Source of the DNA: Planococcus wigleyi
GTDB lineage: Bacteria > Bacillota > Bacilli > Bacillales_A > Planococcaceae
DNA length: 64,000 nucleotides
Assembly (NCBI RefSeq): GCF_014836985.1
Contig: NZ_JACSPU010000005.1
Span: 186,001 to 250,000, forward strand
Direction: 5' to 3'
Made by a program: the position numbers and the translations under genes. The notes below the pieces were generated by a model. That model was given only the letters and a program-made list of their open reading frames with translations, made no database searches and was not told the DNA's origin. The first letter of the stretch is position 1; each line of letters starts with the position of its first letter. Positions 25,171-33,971 of the stretch are shown one piece after another.

Positions 25171-26367
25171 TTAAAATGCCGGCTGGTAAGCTGTCAGCGG
25201 AATGTCTTCGTACGCTTCCGGATCCAGTTGATCAACTGACCCGTCTGCGACGCCTTCAATAATTCCGGATAAGCCGCGTTCAACTGATTTGACCAGTTGG
25301 CCTTTTTCCTTTTGCCCGAGGCTTTGCGTCTGTCCTCTTACTTCAAAGAGCACCGTTCCGCTGCCATTCAATGCATAGGTGCCAAGCGCTGTTCCTGGCA
25401 GATCCAAGCCTTGCGAATAAAGCGAGATGTTGGTGAATTTCGACTGGCCGTAAGACTGAAGTTCGTTGTATGCCAGCAAGTTCAATTGTCTTGAAAAGTC
25501 GTAATCGTAGCTATCCGCATACTCGGCATACTTCGCGCCTTCCGGAGTGGATGGATCCGGTACGAATTGAGCCGACAGGGAAAGCGTTACAGGATCGGCA
25601 GTGCCATCGACATAGTAAAGCCCTTGATGGTGCAAATCGACAAAGACATCTACGTTGCCGAATTCATCTTGGAGGGATTTATAGACGTCACGGGAAGTTT
25701 GCGCTTCGGGTGTGATGAACCAGCCGGGTTGGTTTGATGCTCCCGGGAAATCCTGTGCTTGCGGCACGTAATCAAGGTCCGGGTTGAAGTCACGGTTTAC
25801 GTCAAACCCGGGATTCGCACCGTAATCATAACTTTGGCTGATGCCGCGGTCCAAATAATTCCATGAAGGCGATGCCCCTGCAAGCTGCGGGAAGTTTTCA
25901 AGCGTTTCGTTCCACGTCATGCTGTTGCGGCGTTTATCCGCTTCCGACGCATCGGGATTCATCATCGGCATGAAGACGATCGTCACTTCTTCGCGGATTG
26001 CCTTTGACTGTTTCGAGTTGTTGGACAAGGTTTTCAGCAAGTTAAGAATAGCGACCGTACCCGTTTTTTCATTGCCGTGGATTTCACTTTGCATTAAAAG
26101 AACCTTGTCCCCGGTTCCAACGCGCGCGGTATAGATGTCCAGGCCTTCATGCGATTGTCCGGCTACATTCACTTGGACGGTCCCTTTACTATTGGATTCA
26201 ATCTGCTTCAAGCTTTTTTGCAGCTCCTGATAGTCGATAAATCCAGAGATGCTGTTATCATGGTGATGCTGTGCAGGCTTCGCCTCATTTTCAACCGCAT
26301 ACACCGGCATCGCCAATGCCGTACATAACCCTAATACCCCAACCGTACTCGCCCATCTTCTCTTCAA
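25171..26367 (-). CDS. Secreted M14 family zinc carboxypeptidase
   Basis: A 398-aa exported peptidase. A signal peptide (RRWASTVGVLGLCTALAMPVYA) is followed by a His-rich stretch AQHHHDNS. The M14 catalytic domain begins near residue 45. The zinc ligands are the His and Glu of SEIHGNEKTG and the later His in FVDLHHQGLYY; the catalytic Glu is probably that in VLFEVRGQTQS. Related proteins remove C-terminal residues or trim peptidoglycan stem peptides; substrate choice is not evident. The likely start is TTG at 26367, 9 nt after GGAG, because the in-frame GTG at 26373 is only 3 nt away. It is monocistronic. Confidence 0.85.
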   Translation of the reverse strand: MKRRWASTVGVLGLCTALAMPVYAVENEAKPAQHHHDNSISGFIDYQELQKSLKQIESNSKGTVQVNVAGQSHEGLDIYTARVGTGDKVLLMQSEIHGNEKTGTVAILNLLKTLSNNSKQSKAIREEVTIVFMPMMNPDASEADKRRNSMTWNETLENFPQLAGASPSWNYLDRGISQSYDYGANPGFDVNRDFNPDLDYVPQAQDFPGASNQPGWFITPEAQTSRDVYKSLQDEFGNVDVFVDLHHQGLYYVDGTADPVTLSLSAQFVPDPSTPEGAKYAEYADSYDYDFSRQLNLLAYNELQSYGQSKFTNISLYSQGLDLPGTALGTYALNGSGTVLFEVRGQTQSLGQKEKGQLVKSVERGLSGIIEGVADGSVDQLDPEAYEDIPLTAYQPAF

Positions 26368-26553
26368 AAACACCCACTCCTTCTTTTGTTTTACTTAACT
26401 GGAAAATAGCATAGCAATAAAAGAAATAATAGTAAATATATTTAGAATATTCAATTCTTTAGTATCATTTAAGCTTTATCCGCTTCCATATTTCTGTATC
26501 AATAGGCACAGAACAAGGTAAATACTTCGGACCACTAAATAATGCCACACAAA

Positions 26554-26581
26554 AACCACCTTTCCAAAGAAAGATGGTTTC
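26554..26581 (-). terminator. Terminator after the gluconate/glycerate permease gene
   Basis: AAACC-CCTTTC and GAAAG-TGGTTT form the stem; the minus strand continues into GGTTTTTGTG, 19 bp after the stop codon. Confidence 0.7.
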
Positions 26582-26599
26582 GCATACACTTACTATTAT

Positions 26600-27949
26600 T
26601 TACACAAGAATCGTCCATAAAATCATCGTGAAGACGATTGTTGTTACCCCTTGCAGCAACGTAGCGGCAGTTTGGGCTTTATACGCATCCGTCACTTTCA
26701 TTCCGCTGAACTGTGTAACGACCCAGAAGAAGCTGTCGTTTACATGGCTCACCGTCATCGCACCGGCTCCGATAGCCATGACGACAAGCGCAAGCGGCAC
26801 TGCCCCTTCAACGCCAAGCGAAGGCAAAAGAGGCGCAACCAAAGTCGACGTGATGACAAGTGCTGCCGTTGAAGACCCTTGAGCTGTCTTCAATGCTGCA
26901 GCAATGAAGAAGGGAATCAGCAGGAACACCGAACCGCCTGCCAGTGCAGACAGGTCCATTCCTGAAATGACGTCTGCCACGCCCGAATTCGTGATGACAC
27001 GGCCGAATGCTCCACCAGCTCCTGTAATCAACAAGATCGGTGCTGCGCTGACCAGTCCTTGTCCAACCAAACCAGACAAGGTTTCTTCGTTCCATTTCGG
27101 AAGCAAGAAGAAAGCCGCAAATACACCAAGCAATAAAGCTACAGTTGGTGATCCTAAAAACTTCAAAATATTGGTCAACAAATCTTCTCCGCCAAGGACA
27201 CTGGCAATCGAACCTGCTCCAATCAATACGACAGGAAGCACAATCGGCAGGAAGGCTTTAAATGTAGAAGGCATTTCCCCAAAGGATTTGATGACTTCTT
27301 CATAGCTCAAATCGCCGCTTTTGACGGTGTCTTCCGGCACTTCGATTTTCGAAGCGACTTTGACTGCCCAGAAATAACCGACAATTGCTGCAGGAATGGC
27401 GGTAACCAAACCGATCAGAATAATTGTTCCCAAGTAATTTTCAGCACCGATGTTGCCGGCAGCTGCAATCGGCCCAGGTGTAGGCGGCACCAATGTATGC
27501 GTCGCATACAAACCGGTGGCAAGCGCTACTGACATGGAAGCGATCGACACTTTCGCACGTTTCGCCAAGGCTTTTTTCAAGCTTGATAAAATAATGAATC
27601 CAGAATCGCAAAAAACAGGAATTGAAACGATAAAGCCGATGATCGACATAGCCAGCTGCGGCCGCTTTTCTCCGATCAGGCGCAAAACCACTTCCGCCAT
27701 CCGGTAAGCAGCACCGGATTTTTCCAAAATGACACCGATGATGGTACCGGCGACGATAACGATCCCGATGCTGGTCATCAATCCGCCAAAGCCTTCGTTG
27801 ACGCTGAGTACGACATCCGCAAGCGGCATGCCGGAGGCGATTCCCATGAAGAATGCGCCGATCAATAAGGACAGGAAAGGATGGAGTTTCAATACGGCTG
27901 TCAACAACACAACCAATACAACACTTATAGCAATAATCACGAATAACAT
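26600..27949 (-). CDS. GntP-family gluconate/glycerate proton symporter
   Basis: A 449-aa inner-membrane permease with about 12 hydrophobic helices. Family-typical stretches include PFLSLLIGAFFMGIASGM at residues 24-41, IVSIPVFCDSGFIIL near 108-122, the conserved ATHTLVPPTPGPIAAA near 149-164, TGAGGAFGRVI, and LKTAQGSSTAALVITST near 355. GntP members import gluconate or related sugar acids with protons. Because the glycerate kinase gene lies 13 bp upstream in the same operon, glycerate is the likely substrate. The ATG start has AAGGGG about 8 nt upstream. Regulation is probably by the divergent CdaR-type activator. Confidence 0.9.
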   Translation of the reverse strand: MLFVIIAISVVLVVLLTAVLKLHPFLSLLIGAFFMGIASGMPLADVVLSVNEGFGGLMTSIGIVIVAGTIIGVILEKSGAAYRMAEVVLRLIGEKRPQLAMSIIGFIVSIPVFCDSGFIILSSLKKALAKRAKVSIASMSVALATGLYATHTLVPPTPGPIAAAGNIGAENYLGTIILIGLVTAIPAAIVGYFWAVKVASKIEVPEDTVKSGDLSYEEVIKSFGEMPSTFKAFLPIVLPVVLIGAGSIASVLGGEDLLTNILKFLGSPTVALLLGVFAAFFLLPKWNEETLSGLVGQGLVSAAPILLITGAGGAFGRVITNSGVADVISGMDLSALAGGSVFLLIPFFIAAALKTAQGSSTAALVITSTLVAPLLPSLGVEGAVPLALVVMAIGAGAMTVSHVNDSFFWVVTQFSGMKVTDAYKAQTAATLLQGVTTIVFTMILWTILV

Positions 27950-27962
27950 CTCAACACCCCTT

Positions 27963-29093
27963 TTATTTTTTCAGGTACGTTTCAACGACCTTGTGTGTTT
28001 TGTGTTTCAACTGGCGGAAAGCATCTTTTTTCGATTGTTCCGCCGTTATGTCACCGCCCACCACCGAGTGGATTTCAGTAAAATACGGTTTCAGCAAGAC
28101 AAGGCTTCGGCGGTCGACCATCCCGGAAATTAAGATTACGGGCTTGCCCCCTGTTTTCGCAGCTTCTGCAATACCAAAAGGTGTTTTGCCGGATAAGGTC
28201 TGGCTGTCTGTTCTGCCTTCTCCTGTGATGATCAAGTCGGCCGTTTCCACATAGCGCTGAAACGAAATTGCCTCCAACACCACATCAACGCCGCGCCTCA
28301 TCTCCCCTGCGAAAAACGCCTGCATCGCACCACCGGCACCTCCTGCTGCACCCGATCCTTTTTTATCATGGAGTTTCACGCCGGTGAGCCTTTCGGTGAT
28401 GTCTGCAAAATTTCGCAGGTTGCCATCGAGTTGCCGAACATTTTCAGAAGTCGCTCCTTTTTGCGGTCCGAATACCGCAGAAGCTCCGTGTTCACCTACC
28501 AATGGATTTTCCACATCAGAAGCAATCAGAAATTTGCTTTTTGCAATGCGCGAGTCAAATCCAGAACGATCCAGTGTCACCAGTCGCCCAAGTTCCCCTC
28601 CGCCGCGTGCCAATGCCTTGCCGTTCTCGTCCAACAGTTTCATGCCGAGGGCCTCGAGCATCCCGGCACCGCCATCGTTTGTGGCACTGCCGCCGAGTCC
28701 GATGATGAAGCTCCTAAAACCAGCGTCCAATGCATGCCGAATCAATTCGCCCGTGCCATAAGAAGAAGCGATGAGCGGATTCCGTTCATGTTTTTTAAGC
28801 AAGGGCAATCCGGACGCTTCCGCAATTTCAATTACACAGGTTTTGCCGTCGCCCAAAATCCCATAGCTTGCAGAAATTGTTGTTCCAATCGGATCTTCGA
28901 CTTGCTTAGCGACCAATTTTCCGCCAGTCGCTTCCACCATCGTGTTCATCGTCCCTTCACCGCCATCAGCTGCAGGCAGCAGAACCACGTCTACTCCACT
29001 GTCCAGTTCATGGATTCCTGCCGCCATTGCCTGAGCCGCGCCTGTTGCAGACAAGCTGCCTTTAAATGAATCGGGTGCTACTATGATTTTCAC
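27963..29093 (-). CDS. glxK: Glycerate kinase (GlxK/GarK family)
   Basis: Phosphorylates D-glycerate (2-glycerate product in the GarK/GlxK class), bringing it into lower glycolysis. The 376-aa length is typical. Motifs are the N-terminal VAPDSFKGSLSATGAAQAMA, the Gly-rich PAADGGEGTMNTMVEATGG near residue 62, IIGLGGSATNDGGAGMLEALG near 133-153, SDVENPLVGEHGASAVFGPQ, GAAGGAGGAMQAF, and TGEGRTDSQTLSGKTPFG near 300. The GTG start has AAGGAGG 7 nt upstream. It is first in an operon with the GntP permease and divergent from cdaR. A cre-like sequence sits in the shared promoter region, so catabolite repression is likely. Confidence 0.93.
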   Translation of the reverse strand: MKIIVAPDSFKGSLSATGAAQAMAAGIHELDSGVDVVLLPAADGGEGTMNTMVEATGGKLVAKQVEDPIGTTISASYGILGDGKTCVIEIAEASGLPLLKKHERNPLIASSYGTGELIRHALDAGFRSFIIGLGGSATNDGGAGMLEALGMKLLDENGKALARGGGELGRLVTLDRSGFDSRIAKSKFLIASDVENPLVGEHGASAVFGPQKGATSENVRQLDGNLRNFADITERLTGVKLHDKKGSGAAGGAGGAMQAFFAGEMRRGVDVVLEAISFQRYVETADLIITGEGRTDSQTLSGKTPFGIAEAAKTGGKPVILISGMVDRRSLVLLKPYFTEIHSVVGGDITAEQSKKDAFRQLKHKTHKVVETYLKK

Positions 29094-29116
29094 TGCAAAA
29101 CCTCCTTGCTATTCTG

Positions 29117-29130
29117 TTAAAGCGCTTACA
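29117..29130. promoter_or_regulatory. CcpA cre-like site
   Basis: TTAAAGCGCTTACA matches the cre core TGAAAGCGCTTACA at 13 of 14 positions and contains the central CG dyad. It lies in the divergent spacer between the glycerate kinase gene and cdaR, 24 bp upstream of the kinase start. Confidence 0.6.
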
Positions 29131-29224
29131 TAAAATTATAATGAAAAGGTCAGGGAGATACATTATACTTGATGTATATATTTTTGGCGGAATAGTTAGA
29201 ATAAATATACGTAGAGGAGAAGTT

Positions 29225-30301
29225 ATGATCACAAAACAGTTAGCCGAAGAAATCGTCGAACAAACCATGATTCGCCTGAACCGCAATTTGAACGTCATGG
29301 ACCCCAATGGCATGATCTTGGCTTCAGGCGAAGCCGAACGAATCGAAAAGATTCACGAAGGCGCCGCGCATGTAGCCAAAAGCGGTGAGACATTATCCAT
29401 CGCAGAAGAGGATTTAAACAATTGGCACGGCGTGAAACCGGGCATCAATATGCCAATCCACTTCCAAGGAAAATTAGTCGGGGTCATCGGCATCACCGGC
29501 AAGCCGGAAGAACTCCAGGAGATTTCAACGCTGGTCCAATTGACGACGGAAATGATGGTCCACCAATCCCTCATCACTTCCCATGTCGAATGGAACCGAA
29601 AACGCAACGAGTTGATATTCGATGAACTGACCAGCGGCAAGCCCTTGTCCGCCGCTGTGCATGAACGGATTTTCCAAATGGGCTTGGAAGGCAAGATTTC
29701 ATTTGTCACATTGCTGATTGAACTGAAGAAAATGCCTTCCCTTTCCCATCGGATTATCGAACAGCTGGAAGAACAATTTTCAGGACATGCCGTTGTCGCT
29801 GGCCATTCTCAACTCAATGAAATTTTCCTGTTGGTGGCAAATGACAATCCATCCGAGTTGGAAGCCAAACTATACAATATGCTTCATTTTCTGCAAAAGA
29901 ACGCACCGGGCAGAATCGGCGTCGGCATTATGGTCGACAGCATATTCGATGTCCGGACTTCTTACCTGGCAGCACGGAATGCCCTGGATTTCGGAACCCC
30001 GGGCCAGCAATTGATTTATTACGAAGATGTGGAATTGTTGGCGCTGTTGAAACGGAATCCCGAAGATGAAGTCGCCAAATTCACCGGCAGAATTCTTACA
30101 GGATTGAACGAATCCCTGTGCCAGACACTGACTACCTACTTCGCCGCTAATCAAAGCCAGGGTGAAACCGCTGACCGCTTAAAAATCCACCGCCATACCT
30201 TGGGCTATCGCCTGAAAAAGATCCGGGACATTACCGGGTTGGACCCGTCGGAGTTCAAAGACGCGGTCGCTATGTATTTGGCATTGGCGCTAAGAAGCTA
30301 A
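29225..30301 (+). CDS. cdaR: CdaR-type sugar-diacid/glycerate operon regulator
   Basis: A 358-aa transcription activator. The N-terminal sugar-diacid recognition domain (residues 1-135) begins KQLAEEIVEQTMIRLNRNLN, with NVMDPNGMILASG and later FQGKLVGVIGITGKPEE. The middle is a GGDEF-like CdaR spacer domain. The C-terminus is a PucR-type helix-turn-helix: TTYFAANQSQGETADRLKIH followed by RHTLGYRLKKIRDITGLDP. Family members respond to glycerate, galactarate or glucarate and activate their catabolic genes. It diverges from the glycerate kinase/permease operon, so glycerate is the likely effector. ATG at 29225 has GAGGAGAAG 3-9 nt upstream; a longer open frame upstream lacks a site. Confidence 0.9.
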   Translation: MITKQLAEEIVEQTMIRLNRNLNVMDPNGMILASGEAERIEKIHEGAAHVAKSGETLSIAEEDLNNWHGVKPGINMPIHFQGKLVGVIGITGKPEELQEISTLVQLTTEMMVHQSLITSHVEWNRKRNELIFDELTSGKPLSAAVHERIFQMGLEGKISFVTLLIELKKMPSLSHRIIEQLEEQFSGHAVVAGHSQLNEIFLLVANDNPSELEAKLYNMLHFLQKNAPGRIGVGIMVDSIFDVRTSYLAARNALDFGTPGQQLIYYEDVELLALLKRNPEDEVAKFTGRILTGLNESLCQTLTTYFAANQSQGETADRLKIHRHTLGYRLKKIRDITGLDPSEFKDAVAMYLALALRS

Positions 30302-30329
30302 AGCGGGTTATCGATTTCTTTTAAATGCA

Positions 30330-30369
30330 AAAGCAGCGCGGCGGATGGAATCATCTGCCGCGCTGCTTT
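30330..30369. terminator. Bidirectional terminator
   Basis: AAAGCAGCGCGGC-GATG and CATC-GCCGCGCTGCTTT form a strong stem with a short loop between the convergent cdaR and YcxB-like genes. T residues are better on the minus side. Confidence 0.7.
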
Positions 30370-30423
30370 GTTGGGGGAGCTGCCACTGTACCGATACATG
30401 CATTTAGTGGATAAGCATAGGAC

Positions 30424-30942
30424 TTACACTTTTTTAGTAATCTTGCTATGCAATAATCTTCTGACGCCATCAACGTCATCCATCTTATTTTTAGATACAA
30501 TATAAGCAGACATTCCACTATTGAATAAATAAAAGTTGGATGGGTCTTCGCCTATTTTTTCGATTCCTGACCAAGACTGCATTTTTTCACCTGTAGAACT
30601 GATTTCCCGAAGGCCCTCTTCGGTAAAAATCATTGTATGGTCTCCCAATATCCCTTCACCTTTCCCTTCTCGAACCATCTTCCGGGCATTGCGCCGGATC
30701 AGGCGATAGAAATAAGCAGGATAAAAAACAGCCCATAAAACTCCAAGAATAAAGAACGGAATCAATAAAAAGAGAACCGGCATATCCAATACAAAAGACA
30801 AAAAAACGGCCATCACCAAATACATGATCGGTACTGTTATTCGTTGAATCATCAACGATTTCTTCACTGTCTCTGAATTCTTTGCATAGTAGTCGTTAAA
30901 TTGCAGATATGCCTCTTCGGATATATTGTAGTTGAACTCCAC
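30424..30942 (-). CDS. YcxB-like membrane protein
   Basis: A 172-aa protein resembling the YcxB family. An N-terminal cytoplasmic helix (SEEAYLQFNDYYAKNSETVK) precedes two adjacent transmembrane helices at about residues 36-78. A C-terminal YcxB-like beta domain follows: GDHTMIFTEEGLREISSTGE, then WSGIEKIGEDPSNFYLF, then AYIVSKNKM. The function of the family is unknown. The start is GTG at 30942, with GGAG 8 nt upstream. It is monocistronic and converges on cdaR. Confidence 0.75.
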   Translation of the reverse strand: MEFNYNISEEAYLQFNDYYAKNSETVKKSLMIQRITVPIMYLVMAVFLSFVLDMPVLFLLIPFFILGVLWAVFYPAYFYRLIRRNARKMVREGKGEGILGDHTMIFTEEGLREISSTGEKMQSWSGIEKIGEDPSNFYLFNSGMSAYIVSKNKMDDVDGVRRLLHSKITKKV

Positions 30943-31230
30943 CTGTCCGGCTCCCTTCCAGTTTTCAAATCTGCTTCCAAGCCTTCACCTCAACACCAGC
31001 TGACTCGTTTACATAGTCTAATAGTAACATAGCAGGAAATAATTCCTAACACATTTCCAGTTACTTTTTTATGTTATTTCCACTCTTCTCATTTCATGAA
31101 AATAGATCTAAACGGTGAAGAAAAAACAGCTGTATGGCCACGCAATAAAATCACAAAAATCTTAAAGGAATTTCCGAGAAGCCAGCGAATACTATCCAGT
31201 AAACGAATGGAACTGGAGGAATGGCTGATC

Positions 31231-31995
31231 ATGAAAATGAAGACACAAGTCAAATCGAAGCTGTCACGGACATTTTCAAGTAATTTCACGAAGGCCTACC
31301 AGAAGTTCACCATGAACCATATGAAAGAAAACAAAAGTCTGCCCGAAGCCTTTTTGCAAAAGCCGTTGTCTCAGTGTAAAGTGGCACTTGTTTCGACTGC
31401 TGGCGTCCACTTGAAATCGGACGAACCGTTTGACGTGGACAACCCGGCCGGAGACCCTTCGTTTCGGCTCATCCCCAATGACGTCACCGAACAGGAACTG
31501 ACAGTGACGCATATCTATATCGATACAAAGTTCGCCAAAACCGATCCGTCCATCGTGTTTCCGCTCCAGCAGCTGAAAAAAGCAGCGGCGGATGGAAAGA
31601 TTGGCGTGGCTTCCAATGTGAACATTGGATTGAACGGCGGCATTCTGGATACGGCCATAGCCGAAAAAGATTTCATTCCAAAAGTGGTCGAACTGTTCAA
31701 TAACGAAGGCATTGATGCAGCGCTTCTGGTGCCTGGCTGAGGATCTTGCCATAACGTGCTTGGGCTGTATGCCCGGGCTTTAGAAGTTTCACATATTCCA
31801 ACAGCGATGGTCACCTTGTTCCCGGAAATCACGGACAAAGTCGGAGCTCCGCGCACGCTCCATGTTCCCTTTAAAATGGGCCGTCCATGCGGCGAGCCTT
31901 TCGACTTTGAGACAAGAAAAAAAGTGGTGGATCAATTGCTGGAATTGTTGACTCTGCCTCCAGGTACAAGAGCCATCTATCAGGACAAATCATAA
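31231..31995 (+). CDS. GrdB-family (glycine/sarcosine/betaine reductase B-like) protein, candidate selenoprotein with in-frame TGA
   Basis: A protein of the GrdB-like family (PF07355 type, short stand-alone form). Family-like segments are KPLSQCKVALVSTAGVHLKS, DEPFDVDNPAGDPSFRLIP, the metal-site-like VTHIYIDTKFAKTD and ADGKIGVASNVNIGLNGGI. After DAALLVPG the frame meets TGA (31738-31740) and continues without shift as GSCHNVLGLYARALEVSHIP to TAA at 31995. Read as Sec, the motif is U-G-S-C-H, where relatives (from memory) carry U/C-x-x-C-H. A SECIS-like hairpin starts 17 nt downstream. With read-through the product is 254 aa. ATG at 31231 has GGAGG 11 nt upstream; the frame is open back to ATG 31096, but that start lacks a site. 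If TGA is a plain stop, this is a pseudogene. Confidence 0.7.
31758..31778 (+). promoter_or_regulatory. Candidate bacterial SECIS element
   Basis: GCTTGGGC-TGTAT-GCCCGGGC folds into an 8-bp stem (six Watson-Crick and two G-U pairs) with a 5-nt UGUAU loop. It begins 17 nt after the in-frame TGA, putting the apical loop 25 nt downstream with G as its second base. These values fall within what is described for bacterial SECIS elements. Function is inferred. Confidence 0.5.
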
Positions 31996-32001
31996 AGAAA
32001 A

Positions 32002-32035
32002 GGAGATGCAGTTCCAGTTGATGAACTTCGTCTCC
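32002..32035 (+). other. Hairpin just after the GrdB-like gene
   Basis: GGAGATGCAGTTC pairs with GAACTTCGTCTCC (12 of 13 positions, one G-U) around an 8-nt loop, 6 bp after the stop codon. No T tract follows, so it may protect the transcript end. Confidence 0.45.
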
Positions 32036-32055
32036 TCTTCCAAATACGTTTCAAC

Positions 32056-32104
32056 AAAAAAGGCGATACCCACAACTCGTTAAGTCGTTGGTATCCCCTT
32101 TTTT
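32056..32104. terminator. Bidirectional terminator
   Basis: AAAAAAGG-GATACC-AC and GT-GGTATC-CCTTTTTT form a long stem with A/T tails both ways, between the convergent GrdB-like and BCCT transporter genes. Confidence 0.8.
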
Positions 32105-32218
32105 ATGATTCAATTTTCACCAATGAAAGAGTAATAAGCAGGAAGAGAGACAACAGACCAAATGTTCAGCTCGTCAACGTGTCTTTTGGGAAATCGTACA
32201 CTGCAAACTCCTTCTTTC

Positions 32219-33751
32219 TTATCGAACTTTTACTTCTTTTTTGGATTCTTTCTTTTTCAACTGGCCAATGCCCATTTCTCTCGCTTCCAGGTTGACTGCT
32301 TTGATCAGACTGAAAGTCATCAAAACAATAACCATGGAGAATGGGAAAGCCACGATAATCATCGTATTCTGCAATGCCTGCAGCCCTCCCGAATAGAGAA
32401 GGACAAGCGCTGTAGTAGAAAGGAAAAAGCCCCAAATCAATTTGATTCGTACGCTCGGGAAAAGTGATCCATTCGACGTCATCATTCCCAGAACATAAGT
32501 GCCTGAATCGGCAGATGTGACGAAGAAAGTGATGATGATCAGAATGGTCAAAATCGACAACGCTAAACTGAATGGATACTGCTCCAGCAAACCGAAGAGC
32601 GAAGCTTCAGTCGGTAATGAGGAAAGAGCCACAGCACCCGTATTTTCTCCTGAAATTGCTGCTGTCCCAAATGTCGAGAACCAAATAAACCCGATAAGCG
32701 AAGGAATCAACAAGACGTAAACGACAAATTCCCGGATGGTTCTGCCTCTTGAAACCCGGGCAATGAAAATACCGACAAACGGTGACCATGCAATCCACCA
32801 AGACCAATAGAAGATGGTCCAGCCATTGATCCACTCGCGGCCTTCTTCATTGAACGGAGCCAAGCGGAAACTCATATTGACGAATGTCTGGACATACGCA
32901 CCAAGCGTGTCTGTGAATAAATTCATAATTAATAAAGTCGGCCCAAAAATCAATACAAAAACAAACAGGACAGCCGTCAATCCCATATTGGCGTTGCTTA
33001 GAATCTTGATTCCTTTGCTCAGACCGGTTGATGCTGAAACCAAAAACAAAACCGTCAGCACAAGTACGATGACAAGCTGCATCAAGAAACTTGCTGGAAT
33101 GCCAAACAAGTAGGTCAAGCCCCCGTTGATTTGCGCGGTACCGAAGCCAAGGGTAGTCGCTACCCCAATTACGGTTGACACCACAGCGATGACATCGATC
33201 GCTTTTCCGACGAATCCGTCAACACGATCGCCTAATAGCGGGCGCAATGTCTTGCTGATTAAACCGAGTTCGCCTTTTCTGAACGTAAAGTAAGCGACAG
33301 TCAGTCCGACAATCCCATAAATCGCCCACGCGTGGATGCCCCAATGGAAAAACGTGTACCGCATGGCGTCTTTTGCGGCTTCTTCAGTTCCTGTGATTCC
33401 GGTTGGTGAACTGATGGCAAAATGGCTGAGTGGTTCAGCTGTTCCGTAAAAAATCAATCCAATGCCGACACCGGCGCTAAAAATCATTGCGACCCAAGTT
33501 GGGCGTGAAAACTCAGGCTTTTCATCTTGTTTTCCAAGTCTGATCCGGCCAACCGGGCTGAATAAGAAATAAGCACAAACTGCTACAAAAAACGTGACAA
33601 CCAATAAATAATACCAGCCAAAATGCGTCGTGATAAACGCCTGCATATTGCCTGTTACTTTTTCCAGTGTATCCGGCATGGTGATACCGAACAAAACAAG
33701 CACCAACATGATAGCCACTGAACTAAAAAATACTCCTGAAACTTTTTTCAT
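32219..33751 (-). CDS. BCCT-family glycine betaine/choline/carnitine transporter
   Basis: A 510-aa sodium-coupled osmolyte importer with 12 transmembrane helices. The BCCT signature WTIFYWSWWIAWSPFVGIFI lies near residue 310 and is followed by ARVSRGRTIREF. Other family stretches are SAGVGIGLIFYGTAEPLSHF near 90, FFHWGIHAWAIYGIVGLTVAYF near 145, and ITFFVTSADSGTYVLGMM near 435. It probably imports glycine betaine or a related trimethylammonium compound for osmoprotection, as OpuD and BetL do. ATG 33751 begins the conserved domain, but the nearest GGGAG is 14 nt upstream; the frame is open further back without a better site. It converges on the GrdB-like gene and is separated from it by a terminator. 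Confidence 0.9.
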   Translation of the reverse strand: MKKVSGVFFSSVAIMLVLVLFGITMPDTLEKVTGNMQAFITTHFGWYYLLVVTFFVAVCAYFLFSPVGRIRLGKQDEKPEFSRPTWVAMIFSAGVGIGLIFYGTAEPLSHFAISSPTGITGTEEAAKDAMRYTFFHWGIHAWAIYGIVGLTVAYFTFRKGELGLISKTLRPLLGDRVDGFVGKAIDVIAVVSTVIGVATTLGFGTAQINGGLTYLFGIPASFLMQLVIVLVLTVLFLVSASTGLSKGIKILSNANMGLTAVLFVFVLIFGPTLLIMNLFTDTLGAYVQTFVNMSFRLAPFNEEGREWINGWTIFYWSWWIAWSPFVGIFIARVSRGRTIREFVVYVLLIPSLIGFIWFSTFGTAAISGENTGAVALSSLPTEASLFGLLEQYPFSLALSILTILIIITFFVTSADSGTYVLGMMTSNGSLFPSVRIKLIWGFFLSTTALVLLYSGGLQALQNTMIIVAFPFSMVIVLMTFSLIKAVNLEAREMGIGQLKKKESKKEVKVR

Positions 33752-33971
33752 CTTAGTGTATAGCTCCCGTCTTAAATTATTAGCGGCGGGTTTACTTCCA
33801 TTGGACAACATATGTATACATGCAAAAACCAATATAACTCTTATTTTTTTTGAAGAAGCAATCGTATTTAACCCTTGTAAACCGTTTCGGCCAGCTAACG
33901 GACCGGACAGTTTTCCACTTAACTAGATGTTCCTAACGCCTGTTAAATCGGTCTATCTTCCTGCTTTTTCA

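Noticed and set aside
28368..29069. 233-codon plus-strand frame over glycerate kinase
   Set aside because: Fully antisense to a clear glycerate kinase with all motifs; no ribosome binding site.
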